64,000 nucleotides of DNA from JBOHRN01 sp050732775 (GTDB taxonomy: Bacteria; Gemmatimonadota; Gemmatimonadetes; Longimicrobiales; Longimicrobiaceae): positions 1 through 64,000 of the forward strand of contig JBOHRN010000025.1 of assembly GCA_050732775.1 (NCBI GenBank). The letters are read 5' to 3'. Positions within the stretch are counted from its first letter, which is position 1. The number at the start of each line of letters is the position of its first letter. The notes beneath the pieces are model-generated. The model worked only from the letters and a program-made list of their open reading frames with translations, was not told where the DNA came from and ran no database searches. Of this stretch, positions 1-7,331 are shown one piece after another. The translations under genes and the position numbers were made by a program.

Positions 1-209
1 GCCTGGCGCAGCACCCGGAGTGCCCGCTCCCGGTCGCCGGTGCGTACCATGAGGCGCCCGGGGTTGGCGAAGGCCATGCCCACGTCCATCCCCCCCGCGT
101 CGTCGATGAACAGGGCCGCCTCGAGACCGGCGTGGTCCAAGTACCCCTTGGCGATCTCGGCTTGGTGCCGGTAGTGAAAGCGGGCGATGACGACCAGCTC
201 TAGCTCCAT
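1..209 (-). CDS. DUF2007-type small protein, partial (C-terminus outside window)
   Basis: The frame opens at ATG 209 and runs off the left edge after 69 residues. An AAGAGG ribosome site lies 5 nt before the ATG. The protein begins MELELVVIARF and continues with a Glu-Ile-Ala-Lys-Gly helix and a strand reading EAALFIDDAGG. That is the layout of the DUF2007 'putative signal transducing protein' fold: a small beta-alpha-beta unit whose first strand reads LVxIARF and which is followed by a helix carrying the A-E-x-A-K-G pattern. The biochemical role of DUF2007 is not established, so none is proposed. The gene is divergent from the OmpA lipoprotein gene, with about 206 nt between the start codons. 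Confidence 0.6.
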   Translation of the reverse strand, partial: MELELVVIARFHYRHQAEIAKGYLDHAGLEAALFIDDAGGMDVGMAFANPGRLMVRTGDRERALRVLRQ

Positions 210-415
210 TATGTCCTCTTTATAGGTCGAGGGCGGGCCGGGCAAAGCGACGTTTACTCCCCGGATTGCGCTGGCACGAGCTAGTTGCCCCAGCGAGATC
301 CGCGCCGCGCCGTGACTCTCCGCGCCGTTTTGGTCCCACCCCTCTCGGCCTGGCATTCCCCTTGCTCGTAACGCCGGAAGAGGCAGCACTTACACTTTAC
401 GCTGGAGAGGATACC

Positions 416-1093
416 ATGAGGTACGGAGCAAGATCAATCACCTGGGTAGTGGCCGCCCTTACCCTCGCCACCCCCGCGCTGAGCGGGTGCGCGGGGATGA
501 GCCAGGCCGAGAGGGGCGCGGTTATCGGCGCCACCACCGGAGCCGCGGTGGGAGGGGTAATCGGCAGGCAGCAGGGTTCCACCGCTGTTGGGGCCATCGC
601 CGGAGCGGTCATCGGCGGCGCGGCCGGGGCGATCATCGGCCGGCAAATGGACCGGCAGGCCGAGGAGCTGGAGCGCGACCTCCCCGACGCCCGGGTAGAG
701 CGGGTGGGCGAGGGCATCATCGTGACCTTTGAGTCCGGGCTCCTCTTCGACTTCGACCGCTCCGACCTGCGGCCGGGGGTGCGGGCCGACCTGAGGGAGT
801 TCGCCGAGAGCTTGCGCAACAACCCGGAGACCGAGCTCTTGATCGTGGGGCACACCGACTCGGTGGGCAGCGACTCCTACAACCAGGGGCTGTCGGACCG
901 GCGCTCCGACTCCGTGGCCCGCTACCTGGCTTCGCAAGGCGTGAGCTGGAACCGGATGCGCACCATGGGTAGAGGCGAATCCGAACCGATCGCCTCTAAC
1001 GAGACCGACTCCGGCCGCCAGCGGAACCGGCGGGTCGAGGTCGCGATCTACGCCAGCGAGGATTACCGGCAAGAGGTACAGAGGCAGTACTAG
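416..1093 (+). CDS. OmpA-family lipoprotein with glycine-zipper segment
   Basis: This 225-residue protein is predicted to be an outer-membrane lipoprotein that tethers the envelope to peptidoglycan. The chosen ATG is preceded by GGAGAGG and gives a lipoprotein signal with lipobox LSGC (Cys25); upstream in-frame starts would bury that signal. Residues about 33-80 form a glycine-zipper stretch (repeated GAxxGAxxG, ending in IIGRQMDRQ). Residues about 105-215 form an OmpA C-terminal domain, including GHTDSVGSDSYNQGLSDRRS, the NxxLSxxR-type helix that holds the meso-DAP-binding Asp and Arg. This matches the YiaD/Pal-like architecture of diderm bacteria. The gene converges on the pyrimidine phosphorylase gene across a strong hairpin. 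Family assignment is firm; the precise physiological role is inferred. Confidence 0.9.
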   Translation: MRYGARSITWVVAALTLATPALSGCAGMSQAERGAVIGATTGAAVGGVIGRQQGSTAVGAIAGAVIGGAAGAIIGRQMDRQAEELERDLPDARVERVGEGIIVTFESGLLFDFDRSDLRPGVRADLREFAESLRNNPETELLIVGHTDSVGSDSYNQGLSDRRSDSVARYLASQGVSWNRMRTMGRGESEPIASNETDSGRQRNRRVEVAIYASEDYRQEVQRQY

Positions 1094-1109
1094 GGGATCG
1101 TAGTCCGGT

Positions 1110-1149
1110 AGCCGGAGCGCGCTCGCGGTTAGCGGGCGCGGCTCCGGCT
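1110..1149. terminator. Long hairpin between convergent genes
   Basis: Perfect 9-base arms AGCCGGAGC (1110-1118) and GCTCCGGCT (1141-1149) enclose a second GC-rich stem (GCGC plus a T·G pair) and a short loop near 1127-1131. It sits in the 58 nt between the stops of the OmpA gene and the pyrimidine phosphorylase gene. No T-run follows on either strand, so a bidirectional terminator or mRNA-end stabiliser is likely but not certain. Confidence 0.5.
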
Positions 1150-1151
1150 GG

Positions 1152-2465
1152 CTACGAGCTACTCTTCACGACCTCGAAGTCGAAACTAGGGGGAGGTACG
1201 GGCTCCGGGGTAAGCCGGTAAGCCGAGCGTAGCCCTTCGGCGACTTCGCCGGCGAGGCGCTCGCTGGAGGCGTGGACCTCGGCCAGCGCGCCGTCTTCGG
1301 CTGGCCGCTCGCCCACTTTGGCCAGCAGCCGGACCCCCACCGCGGGGTCGATGGTGTCTCCCGGACTTTTTCGCCCCGCACCCAAGGCCAGCGCGGCGGC
1401 GGCCACCCGCCGTGCGTCCACCCCTGCCACGAAGCCGTCCTTGGCCGTTAAGACGCGGCGAACCACGGGGGCGGCGGGGAGCGTGTCCGGGTCGTCCACC
1501 ACGCGCGGGTCGCCGCCCTGGGCCTCGACTAGCTGGGCAAACTTCTCCGCCGCGCGGCCGCTCGCGCGGACTTGGTCCAGCCGCTCGCGCCCATCCTCCA
1601 CACCGCGGGTCACCCCCGCCAGCATCATCTGGTGGGCGCCCAGTTCGCGCACCAGTGCCCACAGCTCTTCGGGACCGCCGCCTCGCAAGCTCTCGATGGC
1701 TTCCCGGACTTCCAGGGCGTTACCCACCGTGCGGCCGAGCGGCTGCTCCATCGGGCTGAGCAGAGCCCGCACCCGGCGCCCGGCGCCCGTACCGATCGCC
1801 ACCATCGCCAGCGCCAGTTCGCGCGCCCTCCAGACGGTGGGCATGAAGGCGCCCGAGCCGTACTTCACGTCGAGCACGATCACCGGCGCGCCCGCGGCCA
1901 GCTTCTTGGACATAATGCTACTTGCTATGAGCGGGACCGACTCCACGGTGGCGGTCAGGTCGCGCAGTTCGTACAGCTTGCCGTCGGCCGGGACCAACTC
2001 AGCACTCTGGCCGGCCAGCGCGCAACCGATGCGTTTTACCTGCTGGCGGAGCAGGTCTGGCCCCAGTTCGACGGAAAACCCGGGAATCGCCTCCAACTTG
2101 TCGAGGGTGCCGCCGGTGTGGCCCAGCCCCCGCCCGGACATCTTTACGAAGGGGAGTCCGGCCGCGGCCATCAAGGGGACCAGCACCAACGAAGTTTTGT
2201 CTCCCACCCCGCCGGTGCTGTGCTTGTCGACCGGGGGAGTGTCCAACTCGTCCCACGCCAGGGTGGCGCCGCTCCCGACCATCGCCCGGGTGAGGGCCAG
2301 GGTCTCGGTGCCCGTCATCCCCCGCCAGCACACCGCCATCAGCCAGGCGGCCATCTGGTAGTCGGAGACACGGCCGTCCAGGAAGTGGCGCAGCAAGAAG
2401 GATATTTCGTCGGCGGAGTGTTCTTGTCCCCGCCGCTTGGCGTCGATCAGAGCTACCGCGTTCAC
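1152..2465 (-). CDS. deoA: Pyrimidine-nucleoside (thymidine) phosphorylase
   Basis: This enzyme cleaves thymidine/uridine with phosphate to free base plus (deoxy)ribose 1-phosphate in cytoplasmic nucleoside salvage. The 437-residue length fits the family (about 430-440). The start is set at GTG 2465 because GGAG lies 8 nt upstream and the N-terminus VNAVALIDAKRRG then aligns with the family's opening helix. Visible signatures are DYQMAAWLMA, the phosphate-binding loop DKHSTGGVGDKTS, KMSGRGLGHTGGTLDKLE and the SIMSKKLAAG segment. The frame extends upstream as overlap with cdd, but the start lies only 5 nt after the cdd stop, with the ribosome site inside cdd, so translation is probably coupled. 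The symbol could equally be pdp, because substrate preference cannot be read from sequence. Confidence 0.92.
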   Translation of the reverse strand: MNAVALIDAKRRGQEHSADEISFLLRHFLDGRVSDYQMAAWLMAVCWRGMTGTETLALTRAMVGSGATLAWDELDTPPVDKHSTGGVGDKTSLVLVPLMAAAGLPFVKMSGRGLGHTGGTLDKLEAIPGFSVELGPDLLRQQVKRIGCALAGQSAELVPADGKLYELRDLTATVESVPLIASSIMSKKLAAGAPVIVLDVKYGSGAFMPTVWRARELALAMVAIGTGAGRRVRALLSPMEQPLGRTVGNALEVREAIESLRGGGPEELWALVRELGAHQMMLAGVTRGVEDGRERLDQVRASGRAAEKFAQLVEAQGGDPRVVDDPDTLPAAPVVRRVLTAKDGFVAGVDARRVAAAALALGAGRKSPGDTIDPAVGVRLLAKVGERPAEDGALAEVHASSERLAGEVAEGLRSAYRLTPEPVPPPSFDFEVVKSSS

Positions 2466-2470
2466 GGTTA

Positions 2471-2896
2471 CTACTCCGGCAGCTTTTCGGGGCCAAAGGC
2501 GCGCGGCAGTAGCTTGCTGAGCGAGTGGAGAGAAATGGCTGAGGGTGCGACGTGAGTCACCACCACCATACCCGGGCTGAATTCGTGCATGACCTGGCGG
2601 CAGGCGCCGCAAGGCACGCAGGGAGTACCCTCTTCCGGCCCCATCACGGCCAGCGCCACGAAGTCGCGCGCGCCCTCGGAGACGGCTTTGAAGATGGCCA
2701 CGCGCTCGGCGCAGCAGGTGAGCCCGAAGGAGGCGTTTTCTACGTTGCAGCCGGTAAATACCCGGTCTCTGGAGGCCAGCACGGCGGCGCCCACGGCGAA
2801 TCGGCTGTAAGGAGAGTAGGCGCTGTCGCGCGCTCGCCGGGCGGCGTTCAAGAGATCGGTCGCGGCGGCGGAGTCGAAGGTGAGCGGAGTAACCAT
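2471..2896 (-). CDS. cdd: Cytidine deaminase
   Basis: This 141-residue protein is a tetrameric-type cytidine deaminase, converting (deoxy)cytidine to (deoxy)uridine and feeding the phosphorylase encoded 5 nt downstream. The zinc site is clear: CAERVAIFKA carries the Cys ligand and proton-shuttling Glu (C-A-E form), and PCGACRQV supplies the other two Cys. The substrate-binding strand GCNVENASFG is present, and SPYSRFAVGAAV is the usual N-terminal motif. The start ATG 2896 (MVTPLTFDS) is chosen because longer in-frame versions only add low-complexity sequence; no strong Shine-Dalgarno is visible. It is divergent from the PhoX gene across about 164 nt. Confidence 0.93.
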   Translation of the reverse strand: MVTPLTFDSAAATDLLNAARRARDSAYSPYSRFAVGAAVLASRDRVFTGCNVENASFGLTCCAERVAIFKAVSEGARDFVALAVMGPEEGTPCVPCGACRQVMHEFSPGMVVVTHVAPSAISLHSLSKLLPRAFGPEKLPE

Positions 2897-3060
2897 GATC
2901 GGAACGGGGTGCGTTTGGTAGTACGGATCATCGCCCCCCGGAGCCGTGGTGACAAGTCTGGGACGGGGGCGTGTTGCGCGGCCACTCAATCCGGGCCATG
3001 ATTCGGTTGGAGTGTAAAGTGGCTGGGGCAAGAGTTGATCTCCATTCAACGGGAGAGCTT

Positions 3061-4422
3061 ATGACCGAAGTGACCCGCCGCGACTTCTTCCGCCGCGCCG
3101 CCCGAGTGGGCACCGGCGCCCTGCTGGCGCCTTCTCTCCAGGGGCTGGTGGCGTGCGCCCGCCTGGGCCGGGTAAGTGGCGGGCCCGGCCAGGGGGGGTA
3201 CGGCCCGCTGGTCTCCACCGGGCCGGAGTTGGCGCTGCCCGCGGGCTTCTCTTACGTGATGTTTGGAGTGGAGGGAGACCTTATGTCGGACGGCAATCCG
3301 ACCCCGCGCGCGCACGATGGCATGGGAGCGTTTGCCCTGGCCAACGGAAATACCTTGCTCATCCGCAACCACGAAGACCGGGATGAGCCCGGAGAGGCCG
3401 AGCTGGTGGGGAGCCCCGCCGCGGCTTACGACCGCAAGGCGGGCGGCGGCACCACTTCGCTCGAGGTAAGGATCGGCGCGGACGGAACCCCCGAACTGGT
3501 GCGCGACTTCGTCTCCTTGAACGGCACCATCGTCAACTGCGCTGGGGGCCCCACCCCCTGGGGGAGCTGGCTGAGCTGCGAGGAGAGCACCGCGGGCCGG
3601 GAACAGGGGTGGGAGCAAGACCACGGCTACGTCTTCGAGGTGGCCGCCGCCGGTTCCGGGCTCTCAGCCGAACCGCTCAAGGAGCTCGGTCGCTTCGTGC
3701 ATGAGGCGGTGGCGGTCGACCCGGTCACGGGGGTGGTATACGAGACCGAGGACACCGGCGACGCCGGCTTCTACCGCTTTATCCCCCGCGTTCCCGGCCG
3801 GCTCTCCGAGGGGGGACGGGTGCAGATGCTCGCCGTCGAGGGCCGGCCGCGCTACCACACCGTCGCCGGGCAGCGCCCGGGCGTCACGCTGCCCGTCTCC
3901 TGGGTCGACATTGCCGACCCTGACCCCGCGGGGGCCGGGAGCAACTCCAGCGCGGTGTTCGAACAGGGGTACGAGCGGGGCGGCGCCGTGTTCTCGCGGC
4001 TAGAGGGGTGCTGGTACGGGGACCGGAGCGTTTACTTTCACGCCACCGACGGCGGCGACCAAGAGCTGGGACAGGTGTGGCGGTACAACCCGGCGCCCGG
4101 CGATGGGAGCTTGACCCTCATTTTCGAGTCACCCGACGCCAGCGTGCTCGCCGCCCCCGACAACATCACGGTGAGCCCGCGAGGCGGCCTGGTGCTCTGC
4201 GAGGACAGCGCGGGGGCGTACCTGCGCGGGCTCACCAAGGACGGCAAGATCTTCGATTTTGCCAGGAACGTGGTCAACCAACGCGAGTTCGCGGGTGCCT
4301 GCTTCGGCCCCGACGGCCAGACCCTGTTCGTGAACATCCAGGGAGATACCAAGAGCGGCGGTCCGGGCAACCCCGGCATGACCTTCGCCATCCGGGGGCC
4401 GTGGCGGATGGGGGCGCTGTAG
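3061..4422 (+). CDS. PhoX-family (DUF839) Tat-exported phosphatase-like protein
   Basis: This 453-residue protein is probably a periplasmic or secreted alkaline phosphatase-like enzyme of the PhoX family (COG3211), which uses calcium and iron in a beta-propeller. ATG 3061 is supported by GGGAGAG upstream. It opens with a twin-arginine signal, TRRDFFRRAARVGTGA, followed by a hydrophobic stretch, so export folded through Tat is expected. Family motifs include RNHEDRDEPGE, WGSWLSCEEST, the GYVFEV strand, GRFVHEAVAVDP and YETEDTGDAGFYRFIP. The length is shorter than classical PhoX (about 600), like many DUF839 proteins annotated only as 'phosphatase'. No phosphate-regulon box was recognised upstream. 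Substrate is not known. Confidence 0.85.
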   Translation: MTEVTRRDFFRRAARVGTGALLAPSLQGLVACARLGRVSGGPGQGGYGPLVSTGPELALPAGFSYVMFGVEGDLMSDGNPTPRAHDGMGAFALANGNTLLIRNHEDRDEPGEAELVGSPAAAYDRKAGGGTTSLEVRIGADGTPELVRDFVSLNGTIVNCAGGPTPWGSWLSCEESTAGREQGWEQDHGYVFEVAAAGSGLSAEPLKELGRFVHEAVAVDPVTGVVYETEDTGDAGFYRFIPRVPGRLSEGGRVQMLAVEGRPRYHTVAGQRPGVTLPVSWVDIADPDPAGAGSNSSAVFEQGYERGGAVFSRLEGCWYGDRSVYFHATDGGDQELGQVWRYNPAPGDGSLTLIFESPDASVLAAPDNITVSPRGGLVLCEDSAGAYLRGLTKDGKIFDFARNVVNQREFAGACFGPDGQTLFVNIQGDTKSGGPGNPGMTFAIRGPWRMGAL

Positions 4423-4426
4423 GGCG

Positions 4427-5143
4427 TTACCTAGGGCGTTGGAAGCGCTCCCCGACCTCTCGCAGCACCCGCTCGACCGGATCCTTGGGACGGGGGAAAA
4501 AAAGAGCGTCGGAGAGGGAGTTGAGCGCCGAGCGGAGGTTGGAGAACTCGTCCGCCGCCTGCACGAACAGGTCGCCCAGGCCGTACTGGGCCGCCAATCC
4601 GGTACGGGCGGCGCCCCGGAAGCCCGCTGCCCCCAGTTCGTCGTAGTAACTCAGTGGGGGGGCGCCGCGCCGCCTTACCCGGTGGGTGATGTGGTCGGGA
4701 AACACGCCGGCCAACCAGAGGGCGAAGTTGCCCAGGTGAACCCTGAGCAGGAACTCCCGTTCGCCGCGCGCCCTCTCCAGTTCGAGCAGGATGTCGGCCA
4801 GGTAGTGGAACTCCCGCTCTTCGCCGTCTCCGGGCTGGTGGGCGCGGCCCTGTTTGCCAAACTCGATCAGGAGAGCCGCGGTGTAGTCGGCGAGGCGGCG
4901 GTCGCGGAGCTGGCGGGAGAGCAGAGAGTGCCGCACCAGCAAGTAGAAAACTAGCCGGGGCGGAGCCGTCTCCAGCTCGCCGCGGCGCAGGAGTCGGCGG
5001 AAGACCCGCTCGTCGTCCAGCAGCGCGTCGACGCCCTCTTCGCGCAGCCGTGACTCTCCGCCCTCACCCGCCAGAGAAAGGAGAAACTCGGCTTCCAGAC
5101 GCCCGAACGAGGCGCGGACGTTGGGTTGGATCATCCTTCTCAT
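4427..5143 (-). CDS. Uncharacterised soluble protein, 238 aa
   Basis: I do not recognise this family. The start is ATG 5143, directly after an excellent GGAGGT ribosome site (5 nt spacing); the frame also has a TTG six codons earlier. The protein is Arg/Leu/Glu-rich, has no signal peptide or membrane segment, and appears almost entirely helical. Recognisable stretches are LVFYLLVRHSLL (about residues 65-80), EREFHYLADILLELERA (about 110-130), LRVHLGNFALWLAGVFPDHI (about 138-158) and an end rich in FSNLRSALNSLSDALF. It converges on the PhoX gene (4 nt apart) and diverges from the copCD operon across 227 nt that contain a 12-bp palindrome. Normal codon use and a strong ribosome site argue it is a real gene. 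Confidence 0.75.
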   Translation of the reverse strand: MRRMIQPNVRASFGRLEAEFLLSLAGEGGESRLREEGVDALLDDERVFRRLLRRGELETAPPRLVFYLLVRHSLLSRQLRDRRLADYTAALLIEFGKQGRAHQPGDGEEREFHYLADILLELERARGEREFLLRVHLGNFALWLAGVFPDHITHRVRRRGAPPLSYYDELGAAGFRGAARTGLAAQYGLGDLFVQAADEFSNLRSALNSLSDALFFPRPKDPVERVLREVGERFQRPR

Positions 5144-5208
5144 GACGACCTCCGTGCTCAAGGTGTCGTGCTTTGCCCGGGTAGTCGTACCGCCACCGGG
5201 GTGTCGAT

Positions 5209-5220
5209 GTTTCGCGAAAC
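5209..5220. promoter_or_regulatory. Perfect 12-bp palindrome GTTTCGCGAAAC in divergent region
   Basis: The 227-nt region between the unknown gene (start 5143) and copCD (start 5371) contains the perfect palindrome GTTTCGCGAAAC. It is the best operator candidate in this region, which otherwise holds no confident promoter. The regulator is unknown. Confidence 0.3.
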
Positions 5221-5370
5221 CTCCCGGGCCGTTGCGGGTAATCCTGCCTTACGTTCCGCTGCGTTACTTCCGTTCGCTAGCACGTGTAGCCCCGCGGCGC
5301 CGGACGGAGAGGCAGCCCGCGTTCGGTCGGTGCGGGTCGGTTTTCCTACGGATCAACAGGGAAGTCTCTG

Positions 5371-6810
5371 ATGCGCTTCCTCAGCTCGCGCCTGGTGCTT
5401 CGCACGGCGCTTCTCGCCGCGCTGTGGAGCCATGTAGGTCCCGAAGCTGCCCTGGCGCACACTGAGCTCCGGCGCGCCGAGCCGGCGGCGGACGCCGTGT
5501 TGGGCCGGCCGCCCACAGAGGTGCGGCTCTGGTTCACTACTAGTGTGCAGTTGCCACCGGACGCCATTGTCGTCATCGGGCCTGACGGCCGCCGTGTGGA
5601 CCGGGGTGAGGCCGGTGTCGATTCCGGCGACTCCCGAATCGTGACGGTGGCGCTGGACGCAGCCTTGCCGGGTGTCTACCGGGTGCGCTGGAGCGTCCTT
5701 TCGCCCGACGGACACCCGGTGCGCGGCGGGTACCGCTTCACCGTCGAGTCGGGAACCGAAGCGGCTGACAGGGCGGCTACGCCGGGCACCGCTCCGCCGG
5801 AGCAACCGGCCGAAGCCCGGCCCCCACCCCCTGAAACGGAGGCGAGCGGTGTCCCCGGGCTCGCGCTGGGCCGGTGGCTGCACCTCGTCGGGCTCGCACT
5901 CGCACTCGGTCCGCTGGTCGTCGGGCTCTTGGCTAAAGAGGCAGCCGGCTCGATCCTTTTCTGGCGGCTCTGGCGGGTCAGTCTCGGCGGTACGCTGCTG
6001 CTCCTCCTGGCGGCGGGGTGGACGCTCCTGGCCCAAGGCGCGGCGCTGGGCGGTTCGCTGGCGGCGGGGGCGCGTGCGGAGATGGTGGGGGCGGTCCTCG
6101 CGAGCCGTTACGGCCAGCTCTGGATCGGGCGGCTGCTGCTCGTCCTTTTGCTGCTGGCGCTGGCCGGTTACGCCGAGCGGCGCCGGGCGTCACGCTCCGC
6201 CCGGCTCGCGTGGGCGGGGCTCGCGCTGGGCGCGCCGCTCCTTCTGCTCACCAGCATGAGCGGCCACGCGGCCACCACCGATCCGGTCTGGCTTTCGGTG
6301 TCGGTCGACTGGGTCCACCTGGCCGCGGCCGCGGCCTGGGTCGGTGGGCTGATTGCCTTCCCGCTGGCGGTTTTCCCCGCACTCGGCGGCCGCCCCACTG
6401 GCGAGCGGGCGCGGGTACTGGGCGTGCTCGTCCCCCGCTTCTCCAGGCTCGCGCTGACCAGCGTAATGCTCCTCGTGCTCACCGGTCTATACCCGGCCTG
6501 GAGGCACGTTGGGAGCCCGGCGGCGCTCGCCTCGACGGCCTACGGCCAGACGCTCCTCGCCAAACTCCTGCTGGTGGCCCTGATCCTGGTTCCGGCGGCG
6601 ACGAACCGCTTTCGCGTCCGGCCGCACCTCGCGGCGGGGGCCGTTTCGGAGAAGGAGGCGCTAGCGCTGGTGAGCCGCTTCCGGCGGAGCGTGGGGATCG
6701 AGGCCGTGCTGGGCGCGGCGATCCTCGCGGCGGCGGCGTTGCTGGTGTCGCTCCCCCCCGCGAAGCAGCCGGAGCCATCCCATTCCGTGGCGAGTGACTA
6801 TCACCGTTGA
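5371..6810 (+). CDS. CopC-CopD fusion copper resistance/uptake protein
   Basis: This 479-residue fusion joins a periplasmic copper-binding CopC domain to a multi-pass CopD domain. A signal peptide ends at ALA, leaving His30 as the mature N-terminus, as in CopC proteins that bind Cu(II) through the terminal amine and His. The other expected ligands appear as Asp113 and His115 in SPDGHPV, followed by GGYRFTVE. A Pro/Glu-rich linker (about 130-165) leads to eight or so membrane segments, including a GHAA motif (about 300) and an HxxAAAAWVGGL segment typical of CopD. ATG 5371 has AGGGAAG upstream. It heads an overlapping operon with two further envelope genes. CopCD systems can import copper or confer tolerance; the direction here is not decided by sequence. 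Confidence 0.9.
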   Translation: MRFLSSRLVLRTALLAALWSHVGPEAALAHTELRRAEPAADAVLGRPPTEVRLWFTTSVQLPPDAIVVIGPDGRRVDRGEAGVDSGDSRIVTVALDAALPGVYRVRWSVLSPDGHPVRGGYRFTVESGTEAADRAATPGTAPPEQPAEARPPPPETEASGVPGLALGRWLHLVGLALALGPLVVGLLAKEAAGSILFWRLWRVSLGGTLLLLLAAGWTLLAQGAALGGSLAAGARAEMVGAVLASRYGQLWIGRLLLVLLLLALAGYAERRRASRSARLAWAGLALGAPLLLLTSMSGHAATTDPVWLSVSVDWVHLAAAAAWVGGLIAFPLAVFPALGGRPTGERARVLGVLVPRFSRLALTSVMLLVLTGLYPAWRHVGSPAALASTAYGQTLLAKLLLVALILVPAATNRFRVRPHLAAGAVSEKEALALVSRFRRSVGIEAVLGAAILAAAALLVSLPPAKQPEPSHSVASDYHR

Positions 6811-7331
6811 CTGTGCCGCCGGACCGGACCACCGCCGTCTACGGCTGGCTCAGCGCCCTGCTGGTGCTGGCTGCCCTGGTAGTAGCTATCCGCGCCCTGA
6901 TCCCCGCCGAGGTCGATCCGGGGGCCGTCGAAACGCCCGAGATCACGCTTCTGGGGCCGCTGGACGGCGAGACGGTGCAGGGTCCGGTTGGTATCGTGTT
7001 CTCGGTGAAGGGCCGGCTCTTCCGGCAGCGGGAAGGGTGGGGGATCGGCCCCCTCCACCTCCACCTTCTGGTTGGGAGGCGCGCATACATGCCGGGGTTT
7101 GAGGACGTCCAACCGCTGGGCGACGGGCGCTACCGCTGGGAGGTTTCCCTGCCCGCGGGACGCCACACGCTGCGGTTGGCGTGGGCGACCGGCGACCACG
7201 GGACGCTCCCGAGGGGGGGAAGCTCGCCCGTCGCCGTGCGGGTGAGAGACACCCTTGACGACCTCCGCAAGCCTGGCCAGTATCCATCTCCAGCGGTAGA
7301 CCGGAGCCACGCCGATGTCCGACATCCATGA
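6807..7331 (+). CDS. Membrane-anchored small periplasmic domain protein (weakly DUF4399-like)
   Basis: This 174-residue protein has one N-terminal membrane anchor (about residues 12-30) followed by a compact beta domain outside the membrane. The start TTG 6807 overlaps the copCD stop (TTGA); a GTG two codons later is an alternative. The domain reads ITLLGPLDGETVQGPVGIVF, then LHLHLLVGRRAYMPG, then SLPAGRHTLRLAWATGDHG. The order 'Pxdgatv - HLHLLV - lPpGrHTLrL - gDHg' resembles DUF4399, a family of short metal-associated periplasmic domains, but the similarity is judged by eye and is weak. The translational overlap on both sides (the next gene starts 17 nt before its stop) ties it to copper handling by context only. 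Confidence 0.7.
   Translation: MTVPPDRTTAVYGWLSALLVLAALVVAIRALIPAEVDPGAVETPEITLLGPLDGETVQGPVGIVFSVKGRLFRQREGWGIGPLHLHLLVGRRAYMPGFEDVQPLGDGRYRWEVSLPAGRHTLRLAWATGDHGTLPRGGSSPVAVRVRDTLDDLRKPGQYPSPAVDRSHADVRHP

Noticed and set aside
1318..2361. 347-codon open frame on the plus strand
   Set aside because: It is entirely antisense to the pyrimidine phosphorylase gene, is Ser/Arg/Pro-rich, and has no recognisable domain; typical of high-GC shadow frames.
5207..5222. parS-like centromere site around GTTTCGCGAAAC
   Set aside because: parS has the 16-bp form TGTTTCACGTGAAACA; this site lacks two central bases, and parA/parB genes are absent nearby.
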